Shown one piece after another: positions 1-11,161 of a DNA stretch of 64,000 nucleotides (position 1 is the stretch's first letter; each line of letters opens with the position of its first letter). The stretch comes from Erythrobacter litoralis HTCC2594 (GTDB lineage: Bacteria > Pseudomonadota > Alphaproteobacteria > Sphingomonadales > Sphingomonadaceae), in contig NC_007722.1 in the NCBI RefSeq assembly GCF_000013005.1, positions 1,183,501-1,247,500 on the forward strand, read 5' to 3'. Made by a program: the position numbers and the translations under genes. Below the pieces are notes generated by a model that saw nothing but the letters and a program-made list of their open reading frames with translations, did not search any database and was not told where the DNA came from.

Positions 1-2378
<2,378 letters not shown>

Positions 2379-2582
2379 GTTCTAGTTTGGAGGTGCGAAC
2401 TGCGGCCGCTTCGTGGGGCGCATGATCGCGGCTTCGGGATGGGCGGCCGCAATATGCACGTCCATCCGATTGACCTGATCGAGCGTGCATTCGAGATCGG
2501 GATTAACTCGAAAATCAATGCGTCGCCCGGGCGAGATACGGGATCGGGCGTGCTACCGGACGGAGAAAGTCGCCAGATGCGA

Positions 2583-3017
2583 TCAAACGACCGTCTGCGA
2601 TCCTTGCTCGACCAGGAATTCCTTGATCGTCATCTTGGCTGGACCCGACAGCGCAACGAGGACCCTGCGCCTGTCGTTTTTGTCCGCGCTGCGTGCGATT
2701 AGGCCGAGCTGTTCAAGCCGGGACAGGTAGCGAAGTGCCGTAGTTGCCGGTACGCAGGCAGCGACGCAGGCGCTCGACACGGAGACCGCCTTGCCTTTGC
2801 AACTGGCGATGTAGAGATCGAGCAGGATGTCCCATGCCGGATCGCCGAACAGGTCCGGCACTCCGAACAATTCTTCGCGGCGGCGCCTCAGCCGATAGAT
2901 TTGCGATGCCGCCCGACCGGTCGGCCCGATATCAGCAATAGAAGCGGCATCCTCTCCATCATCGCCTTTTGCGTAGGACCGCGGCGTTTTTCGGTTGTTC
3001 TTGGCGCCCGTGGGCAT
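2583..3017 (-). CDS. MarR-like winged-helix transcriptional regulator
   Basis: The protein has 144 residues. After a basic, low-complexity N-terminus (1-40) comes a region opening with YRLRRRREELFGVPDLFGDPAWDILLDLY. This is the type of linker and first helix seen in sphingomonad winged-helix regulators. The wHTH itself follows: VSSACVAACVPATTALRYLSRLEQLGLI, then a wing with DKNDRRRVLVALS. The DxRxR pattern in the wing is typical of MarR proteins. No ligand-binding domain is visible, so the effector is unknown. It is transcribed away from the kinase/AttH-like pair at 3350-5493, with a 17-bp dyad (3110-3126) between them, so local control is plausible. Confidence 0.8.
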   Translation of the reverse strand: MPTGAKNNRKTPRSYAKGDDGEDAASIADIGPTGRAASQIYRLRRRREELFGVPDLFGDPAWDILLDLYIASCKGKAVSVSSACVAACVPATTALRYLSRLEQLGLIARSADKNDRRRVLVALSGPAKMTIKEFLVEQGSQTVV

Positions 3018-3349
3018 TCGGCAGTCCAGAGCTGGTAATTGATAATTGCAACCCTTCCCGGGCTATGCAGAATTACTTAGCTGGCTTGCCGCGTTGCGGT
3101 TGTGAATTTTGGTCCATGTTGGACCAGCCTGTAACGTCCGTCGGATGGCGAAATAACCATGGCTCGCAGAATTCTGCCGCTTCTGGCGCGAAATCTGGCG
3201 CTCGCCCAACGTGGAAGAGACTGGACCGTTTTGGAGAGATTACGCCTGTCGGAGACATCGATACTCCGATGCCCCCACCTGATCGCAATTTTCCCGTTAC
3301 GCATTGATAGGTGGAAATTACTTCCATAATGTCGAGACAGGGAGAGTGT
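3018..3349. other. Divergent intergenic region between the MarR-like gene and the kinase gene
   Basis: These 332 bases hold no recognised gene. A 17-bp dyad lies at 3110-3126. A plus-strand frame of about 56 codons (3159-3330) opens at an ATG and starts MARRILPLLARNLALAQRGR. It resembles nothing I know, has no clear ribosome binding site, and runs close to the next gene, so I treat it as unsupported. The region presumably contains promoters for both flanking genes. Confidence 0.5.
3110..3126. promoter_or_regulatory. 17-bp dyad, candidate operator
   Basis: TGGTCCA and its exact reverse complement TGGACCA are separated by TGT. The dyad lies 93 bp upstream of the MarR-like start and about 224 bp upstream of the kinase start. 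MarR-family proteins bind dyads of about this size in their own divergent promoter regions. The link to this regulator is an inference from position. Confidence 0.4.
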
Positions 3350-4390
3350 ATGGCGGAGTTTCCAACCCATCCCGACCACGTCACACCGGCATGGTTGAGC
3401 GGGGTTCTGGCCGACGAGGTGAGCGACGTGCGCTGGGTGCCGATCGGCACCGGGCAGGTCGGCGACAGCGTGCGCTTCACCTTCAGGGACGCCGGAGGCT
3501 CCGAGCGCTCACTGGCTGCCAAGTTCCCCGCCGCCGACCAGACGAGCCGCGCAACCGCCGCGACGTTCGGCCTCTACACCAAGGAAGTCGGCTTCTACGA
3601 TGATATTGCCGCGCACCTCGGCGTCCGCATACCGAAGGTGCATTTCTCGGCCGTCAGCGATGACGGCAGCGATTTCATCCTGTTGTTCGAAGATCTGGGG
3701 CCTGCGCGCGGTGGCGACCAGATTGCCGGGTGTTCGCTGGCCGACGCCGAAGCTGCGATCCGGCAGGGCGCAGCGATTCACGCCCCGAGCTGGCACAACG
3801 ACGCTGTGCTCGAACTCGAGTGGGTCGCCCCTAAAGCTGAGATGAGCGCGCAGGTGAGGGCGCTTTACCCACAGGCGCAGGCGATCTGGCGCCAGCGCTA
3901 TGCCGACAGTCTCGAGCAGGAGTTTATGGAGATTTGCGAGGGGGTTGCTGCCGCAGCCGAAACGCTGTTCGACGGCGTGCCGGAGCCGGTCTGCGTGGTG
4001 CATGGCGATTTCCGTCTCGACAATATGCTGTTCGACATAAGGGGCGGCGCAGAACCGATCGCGGTGCTCGACTGGCAGACCGTCACGCTAGGCAACCCCA
4101 TGACCGATATCGGCTATTTTATGGGCTGCGGCATCGGCGACGAACTGCGCAAGGCTCACGAGCGCGAGCTGCTCGATCTCTATCGCGCAGAGATGGCTGC
4201 ATGCGGCGTATCCTTGTCACACGACGATATCTGGGACGATTACCGGCGCGGCGCGATCCATGGCATCACGACTGCCGTTTTCAGCGCCGCTTTCGTCGAG
4301 CGAACCGAGCGGGGCGATGCAAATTTCCTGTCCATGGCGCGCGGGGCGTGTGCCCTGGCGCTGGCGCACGACAGCCTCGGCGCACTTTAA
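3350..4390 (+). CDS. Phosphotransferase family protein (APH/ecdysteroid-kinase-like fold)
   Basis: The protein has 346 residues from the ATG at 3350, preceded by GGGAGAG. An in-frame start 39 bp upstream would only add an unconserved leader. The catalytic loop reads VVHGDFRLDNMLF (Brenner-type HGDxxxxN). The metal-binding segment AVLDWQTVTLGNPMTDIGYF supplies the DxD-like Asp. An N-terminal lobe with GTGQVGDSVRF precedes them. This is the aminoglycoside-phosphotransferase/choline-kinase superfamily, in a branch common in sphingomonads and mycobacteria whose substrate is generally unknown. Antibiotic resistance is not implied. The next gene starts 12 bp downstream, so they form a pair and may act on the same lipid or steroid-like compound. 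Confidence 0.85.
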   Translation: MAEFPTHPDHVTPAWLSGVLADEVSDVRWVPIGTGQVGDSVRFTFRDAGGSERSLAAKFPAADQTSRATAATFGLYTKEVGFYDDIAAHLGVRIPKVHFSAVSDDGSDFILLFEDLGPARGGDQIAGCSLADAEAAIRQGAAIHAPSWHNDAVLELEWVAPKAEMSAQVRALYPQAQAIWRQRYADSLEQEFMEICEGVAAAAETLFDGVPEPVCVVHGDFRLDNMLFDIRGGAEPIAVLDWQTVTLGNPMTDIGYFMGCGIGDELRKAHERELLDLYRAEMAACGVSLSHDDIWDDYRRGAIHGITTAVFSAAFVERTERGDANFLSMARGACALALAHDSLGAL

Positions 4391-4401
4391 GGAGTCATGA
4401 C

Positions 4402-5493
4402 ATGGTGCTGAGCAAGGGCGATGAATTCCCGATCCACCAGACGCCGGAACCGGTCGCCTATTCGGGCACCGACCGCAATTTCTACGACCGCTATTTTTTC
4501 AACGGATACGCGCCCGACGGCACTGGTTTTTTTGCGCTGGCCTTCGGCGTCTATCCGCATCTCGATGTGGCCGATGCGCATTTCTGTGCGATCCGCGAGG
4601 GCAAGCAACACTGCCTTCACGCGAGCAAGGAATTGGCGATGGAGCGGATGGACCTGTCGGTCGGCCCGATCCGGATCGAGGTCATCGAGCCGCTTCAGTC
4701 CTTGCGGCTGATTGTCGAAGAAACCGACGGGATTGCTGCCGACATCACCTTCACCGGCCGTGCGTTCCCGATCGAGGAGCCGCGCTTTATCCACCGCCAT
4801 GGCCCGCGCGCGTTCATGGACTATACGCGCATGACACAGAACGGCAGCTTCACAGGATGGATCAGCGTCGATGGCGAGCGACAGGAGATCGCTTCCGGCA
4901 CGTTCGGTACACGCGATCGCAGCTGGGGTGTGCGCCCCATCGGGACACGGGACATGCAGCCGATACCCGGCAATCCGCTTCCGGCCTTCTTCTGGCAATG
5001 GACGCCAATCAATTTTCCCGACGGGAGCCTGTTTTTCCACATCAACAATGACAGCCAGGGCAGGGCCTGGAACACGCGCGCGGCGTGGGCTCCGGAAGGT
5101 GCTGGCGTGGAGGATCTCGCGGAAGGCGTCGGCAGCATGCGAACGCGGCTTGATGCGGGGACCCGGTGGCCGAGCGGTGGAACCTTGTCACTGGCCTTGA
5201 AAGGTGCCCCGGAAGAAGTGACCTTCGAACCCCTCGGCCGCTTCCAGATGAAGGGCCTTGGCTATACCCATTCGACCTGGGGCCACGGCCTGCATCACGG
5301 TGCACTCAAGGTCGAGCGCGAGGATATAGATCTCGACACGGTCGACCCGCTGGCACCGGAGAACCTGCATGTGCAAGCGATCGTCGCGGCGCAGGGCAGC
5401 GATGGCCGCGAAGGCATCGGCATTTTCGAACAGCTGATCATCGGGCCGTTCGCGCCGCTGGGCTTGAAGGAGTTTCTCGACGGGGCCGAGTAG
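4402..5493 (+). CDS. Conserved protein of the AttH/CrtC-like type (DUF7064/7065-like)
   Basis: The protein has 363 residues with no signal peptide or membrane segment, and is rich in aromatic beta-strand sequence. Segments such as GTFGTRDRSWGVRPIG, FFWQWTPINFPDG and the C-terminal GYTHSTWGHGLHHGALKVE resemble the double-lipocalin fold of AttH and carotenoid 1,2-hydratase (CrtC). In those proteins a conserved RDxSWGxR motif lies near the pocket. Similar proteins are often found next to an APH-like kinase, as here. The start ATG at 4402 follows GGAGTCATGAC. The function is unknown; binding or modification of a hydrophobic substrate is inferred from the fold resemblance. Confidence 0.65.
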   Translation: MVLSKGDEFPIHQTPEPVAYSGTDRNFYDRYFFNGYAPDGTGFFALAFGVYPHLDVADAHFCAIREGKQHCLHASKELAMERMDLSVGPIRIEVIEPLQSLRLIVEETDGIAADITFTGRAFPIEEPRFIHRHGPRAFMDYTRMTQNGSFTGWISVDGERQEIASGTFGTRDRSWGVRPIGTRDMQPIPGNPLPAFFWQWTPINFPDGSLFFHINNDSQGRAWNTRAAWAPEGAGVEDLAEGVGSMRTRLDAGTRWPSGGTLSLALKGAPEEVTFEPLGRFQMKGLGYTHSTWGHGLHHGALKVEREDIDLDTVDPLAPENLHVQAIVAAQGSDGREGIGIFEQLIIGPFAPLGLKEFLDGAE

Positions 5494-5499
5494 CTCGCG

Positions 5500-5922
5500 T
5501 CAGGCTCCGAAGCGGTCCTGCAACTTGAGCAAGGCGATGGCGGCCTTGGCCGCTTCGCCGCCCTTGTCCTTCCGCGCGGGGTCGGCCCGCTCCAGAGCCT
5601 GCTCTTCATTCTCGGTCGTCAGGATACCATTGCCGATAGCAATGCCATCCATCGTCAGCGCGAGGATGCCGCGGGCACTTTCGCCGGCGACGATCTCGAA
5701 GTGATAGGTCTCGCCGCGGATCACGACACCGATGGCGACGAAGCCGTCGAACTCGCCGTTTTCCGCCGCCATGGCGATCGCGCCCGGCACTTCGAGCGCG
5801 CCGGGGACGGTCAGCACCTCAGCCTCATGCCCCTCCGCCTCGAGCGCGGCGCGGGCACCGGCCACAAGCATATCGTTGAGATGGTCGTAGAAACGCGCTT
5901 CGACGATCAGAAAACGGGCCAT
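5500..5922 (-). CDS. ribH: 6,7-dimethyl-8-ribityllumazine synthase
   Basis: The enzyme condenses 5-amino-6-ribitylaminouracil with 3,4-dihydroxy-2-butanone 4-phosphate in the penultimate step of riboflavin synthesis. The protein has 140 residues, typical of the short RibH class. It contains the substrate-site segments [12 protein letters not shown] and [18 protein letters not shown], where the His lies in the catalytic position, and [18 protein letters not shown] near the C-terminus. It lies 3 bp after the stop of the ribB-type gene, which makes its second substrate, so the two are almost certainly one operon. Confidence 0.97.
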   Translation of the reverse strand: MARFLIVEARFYDHLNDMLVAGARAALEAEGHEAEVLTVPGALEVPGAIAMAAENGEFDGFVAIGVVIRGETYHFEIVAGESARGILALTMDGIAIGNGILTTENEEQALERADPARKDKGGEAAKAAIALLKLQDRFGA

Positions 5923-5925
5923 GAA

Positions 5926-7173
5926 TTACTCCGGGATGGACTTGTGATCGACGATATTGAGGCCGTAGCCTTCGATCGCCACCACATTGGGCTGTGAATT
6001 GCTGAGCAGGATCATGTCGTGGACGTCGAGATCGGCGAGGATCTGAGAGCCGATGCCGACATTGCGGACTTCGTCATCGTCGCTGTAGCTGCCGGTAGCC
6101 TGACGCCCGGTAATGATCACAATGACGCCCGAGCCATGTTCTCCGATCGCCTGCATCGAGCGCTGGAGCGTGCGCTTGCGCTCGCCGGGCTGGCCGAGGA
6201 CATCGTCGAAGATCGAAATGGGATGGACGCGGGCGAGGGTAGGTTCGCCGGGTACGACATGCCCTTTCTGCAGCACATAATGCTCGCGCCCGTCGATCGA
6301 GTTGCGGTAGACCGCCATCTTCCACTGTCCGCCATAATCGCTTTCGAAGTCGCGTTCTTCGATGCGCTGGACCAGGTGATCGTGGCGCATGCGGTACTCG
6401 ATCAGGTCCCGGATGGTGCCGATCTTCAAATCGTGCTTGCGCGCGAAAATAATGAGATCGTCGAGCCGGGCCATGGAGCCATCCTCGTTCAGGATCTCGC
6501 AGATCACGCCCGAGGGGTTGAGACCGGCGAGGCGGGAGATATCGACCGCCGCCTCGGTATGGCCGGCACGAACGAGAACACCGCCATCGCGCGCAGTCAG
6601 CGGGAATACATGACCTGGGGTGACGATGTCGTCCGGGCCCTTGGTGCTGTCGATGGCCACCGCGACGGTGCGCGCGCGATCGGCGGCGGAGATGCCGGTG
6701 GTGACCCCTTCCTTGGCCTCGATAGAGGTGGTGAAGGCGGTCTGCATGCTTTCGCGGTTGTTGCGGCTCATCGGCTCTAGCCCGAGCTTCTTCACCCGCG
6801 CTTTGTCGAGCGCGAGACAGATCAGGCCACGCCCGTGGGTGGCCATGAAATTGATCGCCATGGGCGTCGCCATCTGGCCGGGAATGATGAGATCGCCTTC
6901 GTTCTCGCGATCCTCGTCATCGACCAGGATATACATCCGCCCGTTGCGCGCTTCGTCGATGATCTCCTCGATTCCGACAAGGACGGGGCGGTCGTCGTTC
7001 TGGATAAGGAAGTTCTCGAGCTTGCCAAGCGTCTCGGTCGTGGGGTTCCAATCCGGCTCGCTGGCATCGCGCAGGGTGTTGGCGTGGAGGCCCGCTGCGC
7101 GTGCCAGACCGGCCTTGGTCATAGTGCCGGACGAAACAAGGTCGCGCACACGTTCGATAATCGATGAACTCAT
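5926..7173 (-). CDS. ribB: HTH-fused 3,4-dihydroxy-2-butanone 4-phosphate synthase with degenerate GCH II domain (RibBX type)
   Basis: The protein has 415 residues in three parts. Residues 1-60 look like an XRE-type helix-turn-helix (MTKAGLARAAGLHANTLRD, then TETLGKLENFL). Residues about 63-270 are a complete DHBP synthase with the acidic metal/substrate loop DDEDRENEGDLI, GHVFPL and RAGHTEAAVDISRLAG. Residues about 275-415 align with GTP cyclohydrolase II in outline (ARVHPISIFDDVLG, ATGSYSDDDEVRNVGIGSQI). However, this part has no cysteines and so lacks the three zinc ligands needed for GCH II. This matches the RibBX variant described in Proteobacteria, which keeps only DHBP synthase activity. 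A separate RibA is therefore expected elsewhere. A 7-bp-arm dyad lies 12 bp upstream of the start. Confidence 0.93.
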   Translation of the reverse strand: MSSSIIERVRDLVSSGTMTKAGLARAAGLHANTLRDASEPDWNPTTETLGKLENFLIQNDDRPVLVGIEEIIDEARNGRMYILVDDEDRENEGDLIIPGQMATPMAINFMATHGRGLICLALDKARVKKLGLEPMSRNNRESMQTAFTTSIEAKEGVTTGISAADRARTVAVAIDSTKGPDDIVTPGHVFPLTARDGGVLVRAGHTEAAVDISRLAGLNPSGVICEILNEDGSMARLDDLIIFARKHDLKIGTIRDLIEYRMRHDHLVQRIEERDFESDYGGQWKMAVYRNSIDGREHYVLQKGHVVPGEPTLARVHPISIFDDVLGQPGERKRTLQRSMQAIGEHGSGVIVIITGRQATGSYSDDDEVRNVGIGSQILADLDVHDMILLSNSQPNVVAIEGYGLNIVDHKSIPE

Positions 7174-7185
7174 GCGCAGACCGTA

Positions 7186-7201
7186 TCACATTTGAATGTG
7201 A
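7186..7201. promoter_or_regulatory. 16-bp dyad directly upstream of ribB, candidate operator
   Basis: TCACATT-TG-AATGTGA has two exact 7-bp arms and ends 12 bp before the ribB start codon. It lies between tRNA-Lys and ribB on the shared strand. No FMN riboswitch consensus is visible in this short leader. The RibB protein itself carries an HTH domain, so autogenous binding here is an attractive but untested possibility. Confidence 0.5.
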
Positions 7202-7293
7202 CTACAAGCCCGCATGATGTGATCCTGCGTGTGAAAAGCTGCGCGCTAGGTCGACACGGTCCACGCAGCGCAGCGATATACGAAGAGGGAGAA

Positions 7294-7369
<76 letters not shown>

Positions 7370-7443
7370 ACGCTACCGGTATCCGGCAGGGCCCGATTGA
7401 CGGGAGGCGCGTCATTTAGCGATTTGCAGCCTGGGTGCAAGGG

Positions 7444-8565
7444 CTAAGTCGACATAAAACCGCGCGGGGCGCTGGAGCGGTTCCAGCGGTTCACCATCAT
7501 CAGGCTGCCGATACAGATCATGTTGGTCAGCATGGACGAACCGCCGTGGCTCATGAAGGGCAGCGGAATACCCACCACGGGCGCAAGGCCCATCACCATC
7601 ATCAGGTTGATCGCGATGTAGAAGAACATCGTCGCGACCATTCCCGCGGCCAGTAACTTGTCGAAGCGCAAAGTCGACTGGCGTGCGACCCTGAGCCCCC
7701 AGGCGAGGATCAGCCCGAACATGACGATTACGAACAGGCCGCCGAGCAGGCCCCACTCTTCCGCCATGGTGGCGAATACGAAATCGGTATGCGGCTCGGG
7801 CAGGTAGTTGAGGTGGCTTTGCGAGCCTTCGTTGAAACCCTTGCCAGTCCACCCCCCCGATCCGATCGCGATCTTCGACTGCGTGATGTGATAGCCCGTA
7901 CCGAGCGGGTCGCTCTCCGGATCGAGGAAGGTGTTTACCCGCTTCTGCTGGTACGGCTGCAGGGCAAAAAAGTAGGCGAGCGGGATGACCGCCGCCGCCG
8001 CTGCTCCGCCTGCCACGAACCAGCGCATGGGCAGTCCAGCGAGAAACATTACGACTGCCCCGCCGAAAGCGATGGCGAGCGATGTACCGAGATCCGGTTG
8101 CATCAGGACCAGAGCCATCGGCATGCCGATAAGGACCGCGGCGGGAACGAGCGCGCGCCATGTTGCAATCATACCCACAGGCAGACCATCGTAGAACTTG
8201 GCCAAGGCCACGACGAGCACGGGCTTCATGATCTCGGATGGCTGCAACCGCATGAAGCCCAGTTCGAGCCAGCGCTGGCTGCCGCCGCCCAGTGTCCCGA
8301 CGATTTCGACCGCGAGCAACAGGATCAGGGTAACGCCATAGGCCGGATATGCTGCGAACTTCACGAAGTCGCGCGGCATGACCGCGATGATCGCCGCCAT
8401 TACTAGGAATACACCGAAGCGCAGGAAATGGGAGCTGGCGAAAGGGCTAAAACTGCCGCCAGCAGCCGAGAAAAGCACTGCCCCACCGAAGGAGGTCAGC
8501 AATATCAGCGGGATAAGCATGCCCCAAGGCTGGCGCGCGATAGGCGCGGGGATGACCGAATTCAC
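7444..8565 (-). CDS. rodA: Rod shape-determining SEDS glycosyltransferase RodA (MrdB)
   Basis: RodA is the integral-membrane peptidoglycan glycosyltransferase of the elongasome and works with PBP2. The protein has 373 residues and about ten hydrophobic segments. SEDS hallmarks include MLQPDLGTSLAIAFG-type sequence (here LMQPDLGTSLAIAFGGA), LNYLPEPHTDFVFATMAEEWG and the C-terminal GIPLPFMSHGGSSMLTNM. The start is a GTG at 8565 overlapping the mrdA stop in GTGA. A longer in-frame extension upstream overlaps mrdA and is not RodA-like. It is the last gene of the mre/mrd operon. Confidence 0.96.
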   Translation of the reverse strand: MNSVIPAPIARQPWGMLIPLILLTSFGGAVLFSAAGGSFSPFASSHFLRFGVFLVMAAIIAVMPRDFVKFAAYPAYGVTLILLLAVEIVGTLGGGSQRWLELGFMRLQPSEIMKPVLVVALAKFYDGLPVGMIATWRALVPAAVLIGMPMALVLMQPDLGTSLAIAFGGAVVMFLAGLPMRWFVAGGAAAAAVIPLAYFFALQPYQQKRVNTFLDPESDPLGTGYHITQSKIAIGSGGWTGKGFNEGSQSHLNYLPEPHTDFVFATMAEEWGLLGGLFVIVMFGLILAWGLRVARQSTLRFDKLLAAGMVATMFFYIAINLMMVMGLAPVVGIPLPFMSHGGSSMLTNMICIGSLMMVNRWNRSSAPRGFMST

Positions 8566-10607
8566 CGGTTCCCCCCGGCCGGCTCGGTGCCGCGCGCGCT
8601 CTCGTTGCGACTGATGCTGGCTTCTTGCCCCAGAGCCTCCGCCTGTTGCGCGGCCATGCGCGCTTCGGCGTCGACCCGGTCGAAGATCTCTTCGGCGCGC
8701 CGGGGCGCCGGCTCGACCTCGGCACCGCGTTCGGCGGCATAGGCGGCATATTTGCGAACCAGGCGCTGCTGGGCAGTGCCGCCCCATTGCTCTTCCAGCG
8801 CATTCAGCGCCTCAAGACCCTTCGCCGGGTCGAACAGGAACGTCATCACGTCACGCGCGATGGGGTAGGCGGCGCCCGATCCACCGCCGTGCTCGATCAC
8901 CACGGCGCCAGCATATTTCGGCTTGTCGAGCGGCGCGAAGAATACGAACAGGCCATGGTCGCGATATTTCCACGGGCCCGAACGGCCGTCGGATATGCTC
9001 AGGCTGACCACCTGCGCCGTCCCTGTCTTGCCCGCCATTTTGACCTCTTCGAGCGGCAGCCGCGCACGTCCGGCCGTACCGGGACCGTTGACGACGTCGC
9101 TCATCGCCTGCCGGACATGTGCGATATGATCCTGCGAAAAGCCGAGACTGGCGGGTTGGGGTGTTTTGCCGTCGAGGGTCAGGCGCGGCATCAGTGCCTT
9201 GCCGGTTGCGAGACGCGCAGACATGACCGCCAATTGCAGCGGGCTGGCGAGATAATACCCCTGACCGATACTGGCATTGACTGTATCGAAGGCGCGCCAG
9301 GGATCGCCGTACTTCTCTTCCTTCCATGCGGGGCTCGGAACGGTGCCGTAGAACTGGCTCGTCACGGGTAAAGGAAATTCCTGGCCCAGCCCCATCTTCT
9401 TGGCGAAGGCGGCGATTTTCTCAAAACCGACCTGCTGGGCGAAATGATAGAAATAACTGTCGCAGCTCTGGTAGATGGCCTTGGCCATGTCGACGACGCC
9501 GTGGTTGCTCCAGCAGTTGAAGAAGCGATTGCCGATCCGCCGGCCGCCGCCGCACACGATGGTCTCATCGGGGCTGATGCCTTCCTGCAGGAACTCCATG
9601 CAGTGCATCGGCTTGATCGTCGATCCGGGCGGATAAAGGCCCTTGAGCACCTTGTTGCGGAGCGGCACGCGCTCGTCCTCGCGCAGCATGGCGTATTCGA
9701 CGCTGCCGATGCCTTCGGAGAAACTGTTGGGGTCGAAACTCGGCATCGAAGCCATGCAGAGCAGGTCGCCCGTGTCGCAATCCATCACGACGACCGAACC
9801 GCTTTCGAGACCGATCCGGCGCGCGGCATAGTCCTGAAGCGGACCGTCGATGGTCAGCTTGACGGGATTGCCTTGCACATCCGGCCGGGTGCTGAGGTCT
9901 CGCACGATACGGCCCGAGGCGGTTACCTCGACCCGGCGCGCCCCGGGCTCGCCGCGCAGGGTTTGCTCGAATTGCTTTTCCAGCCCGTCCTTGCCGATCT
10001 TGTAGCCGGGCGTAATCAGCAGCGGATTGCGATCCTCTTCATACTCCTCCGCCGACGCGGGGCCGACATAGCCGAGCAGGTGTCCCACCGAGGGGCCGGT
10101 GGGATAGAAGCGAGAAAAACCCCGCTGCGGAACGACGCCGGGCATGTCGGGGACGCGCAGCGAGACGGCAGCGAACTGCTCATAGTCGAGGCCGCTGGCA
10201 ATCTCGATCGGTGCATAGCCGCGCGATTCCTCGATTTCCTTGCGCAGGTCGCGCATGCGGTTTGCGTCGAGATCGAGCAACTCACCCAGTTCGTTCAAGG
10301 TCTCCATCTTGTCGGTCATCCGCTCGGGGATGATATCGACACGAAAGTCGGCGCGGTTGGAGGCGAGGGGGGCGCCGTTGCGGTCGAGCAGCCAGCCGCG
10401 CCGCGGCGGGATCAGCGTCAGGTTGACGCGGTTGCTCTCGCTTTCGACCGCGTAACGTTCATTTTCCGCGATCGCGATATAGCCCATCCGCACCGCGAGC
10501 AGCGTGCCGATGCCGAGACCGAGTGTGCCGAGCGTGAAACTGCGGCGGTCGAAGCGATCTTTCAGGGTATTGGAACTGACGGGAAGGTGCGACGAGCCGA
10601 GAGCCAT
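8562..10607 (-). CDS. mrdA: Peptidoglycan D,D-transpeptidase PBP2 (MrdA)
   Basis: PBP2 is the cell-elongation transpeptidase that cross-links the strands made by RodA. The protein has 681 residues with one N-terminal membrane segment (about 28-48). A pedestal domain follows, and then a transpeptidase domain with the active-site serine in YPPGSTIKP, the second motif SCDSYFYHF and the third motif AGKTGTAQV. After the transpeptidase, a charged Ala/Glu-rich tail of about 80 residues (from roughly 600) contains repeated acidic/basic runs and is longer than in E. coli MrdA. The start ATG overlaps the mreD stop by one base (TGATG), and the stop overlaps rodA, so translation is coupled. Confidence 0.96.
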   Translation of the reverse strand: MALGSSHLPVSSNTLKDRFDRRSFTLGTLGLGIGTLLAVRMGYIAIAENERYAVESESNRVNLTLIPPRRGWLLDRNGAPLASNRADFRVDIIPERMTDKMETLNELGELLDLDANRMRDLRKEIEESRGYAPIEIASGLDYEQFAAVSLRVPDMPGVVPQRGFSRFYPTGPSVGHLLGYVGPASAEEYEEDRNPLLITPGYKIGKDGLEKQFEQTLRGEPGARRVEVTASGRIVRDLSTRPDVQGNPVKLTIDGPLQDYAARRIGLESGSVVVMDCDTGDLLCMASMPSFDPNSFSEGIGSVEYAMLREDERVPLRNKVLKGLYPPGSTIKPMHCMEFLQEGISPDETIVCGGGRRIGNRFFNCWSNHGVVDMAKAIYQSCDSYFYHFAQQVGFEKIAAFAKKMGLGQEFPLPVTSQFYGTVPSPAWKEEKYGDPWRAFDTVNASIGQGYYLASPLQLAVMSARLATGKALMPRLTLDGKTPQPASLGFSQDHIAHVRQAMSDVVNGPGTAGRARLPLEEVKMAGKTGTAQVVSLSISDGRSGPWKYRDHGLFVFFAPLDKPKYAGAVVIEHGGGSGAAYPIARDVMTFLFDPAKGLEALNALEEQWGGTAQQRLVRKYAAYAAERGAEVEPAPRRAEEIFDRVDAEARMAAQQAEALGQEASISRNESARGTEPAGGNR

Positions 10608-11161
10608 CAGCCGATAACCCTCACGCGCAAGAGCCGGAGCCTGTCGAGACCTGCCACCATGACAGCGATAATGGGGAATACGAAAATCGACAGCAAGGCC
10701 TGCGGCACAAGCCCGATCAGCATCGGCATGGAGACGTCGGCGCCCGAAAGGATGGCCCCGATTGTGAGAAAGGCAAGGAGGATCAACGTGGCCATGGCCC
10801 AGTCCTGCGCGAAATCACGCCACGGGAAGCGTGCTTCGATGGCTTCGATTGCAATCAATGCGAGCGAGTAAAGGACGATAGAGCAACCGAATGGCTGGCC
10901 GCTGAACAGGTCCGCCCAGAGACCGAGCGGGAAGCCGGCCCAGACCGGCAGGACACCCGGTCGCACCAGGCGCCAGCCAAGCAGGAAGAGGAAGCCGAGC
11001 GGCGGGACCAACGGGATCGATGCGGTCACAACGAAGAAGGGCAGGACACTGGCGATAAGGATCGAACCCCAGGGAATGATCGTCAGAAGTAAAGGGGAGT
11101 GGTCGCGATTTATCCGGCGACCGTACTGATCGGCCCGGGCCTTCTCGGCGAGGCGTTCCAT
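10607..11161 (-). CDS. mreD: Rod shape-determining protein MreD
   Basis: The protein has 184 residues. A hydrophilic N-terminus of about 25 residues is followed by five or six hydrophobic helices, for example GFLFLLGWRLVRPGVLPVWAGF and GCSIVLYSLALIAIEAIEA. The pattern GLWADLFSGQPFG matches the conserved MreD loop GLLxDLLxGxPxG. MreD links MreC to the membrane part of the elongasome. The start shares one base with the mreC stop (TAATG) and the stop shares one base with the mrdA start. Confidence 0.93.
   Translation of the reverse strand: MERLAEKARADQYGRRINRDHSPLLLTIIPWGSILIASVLPFFVVTASIPLVPPLGFLFLLGWRLVRPGVLPVWAGFPLGLWADLFSGQPFGCSIVLYSLALIAIEAIEARFPWRDFAQDWAMATLILLAFLTIGAILSGADVSMPMLIGLVPQALLSIFVFPIIAVMVAGLDRLRLLRVRVIG

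Noticed and set aside
7174..7293. FMN riboswitch upstream of ribB
   Set aside because: The short leader contains no conserved RFN-element sequence; only the 16-bp dyad stands out.
9444..10871. 475-codon plus-strand frame across mrdA and mreD
   Set aside because: Antisense to two certain genes of one operon, with no ribosome binding site or known domain.
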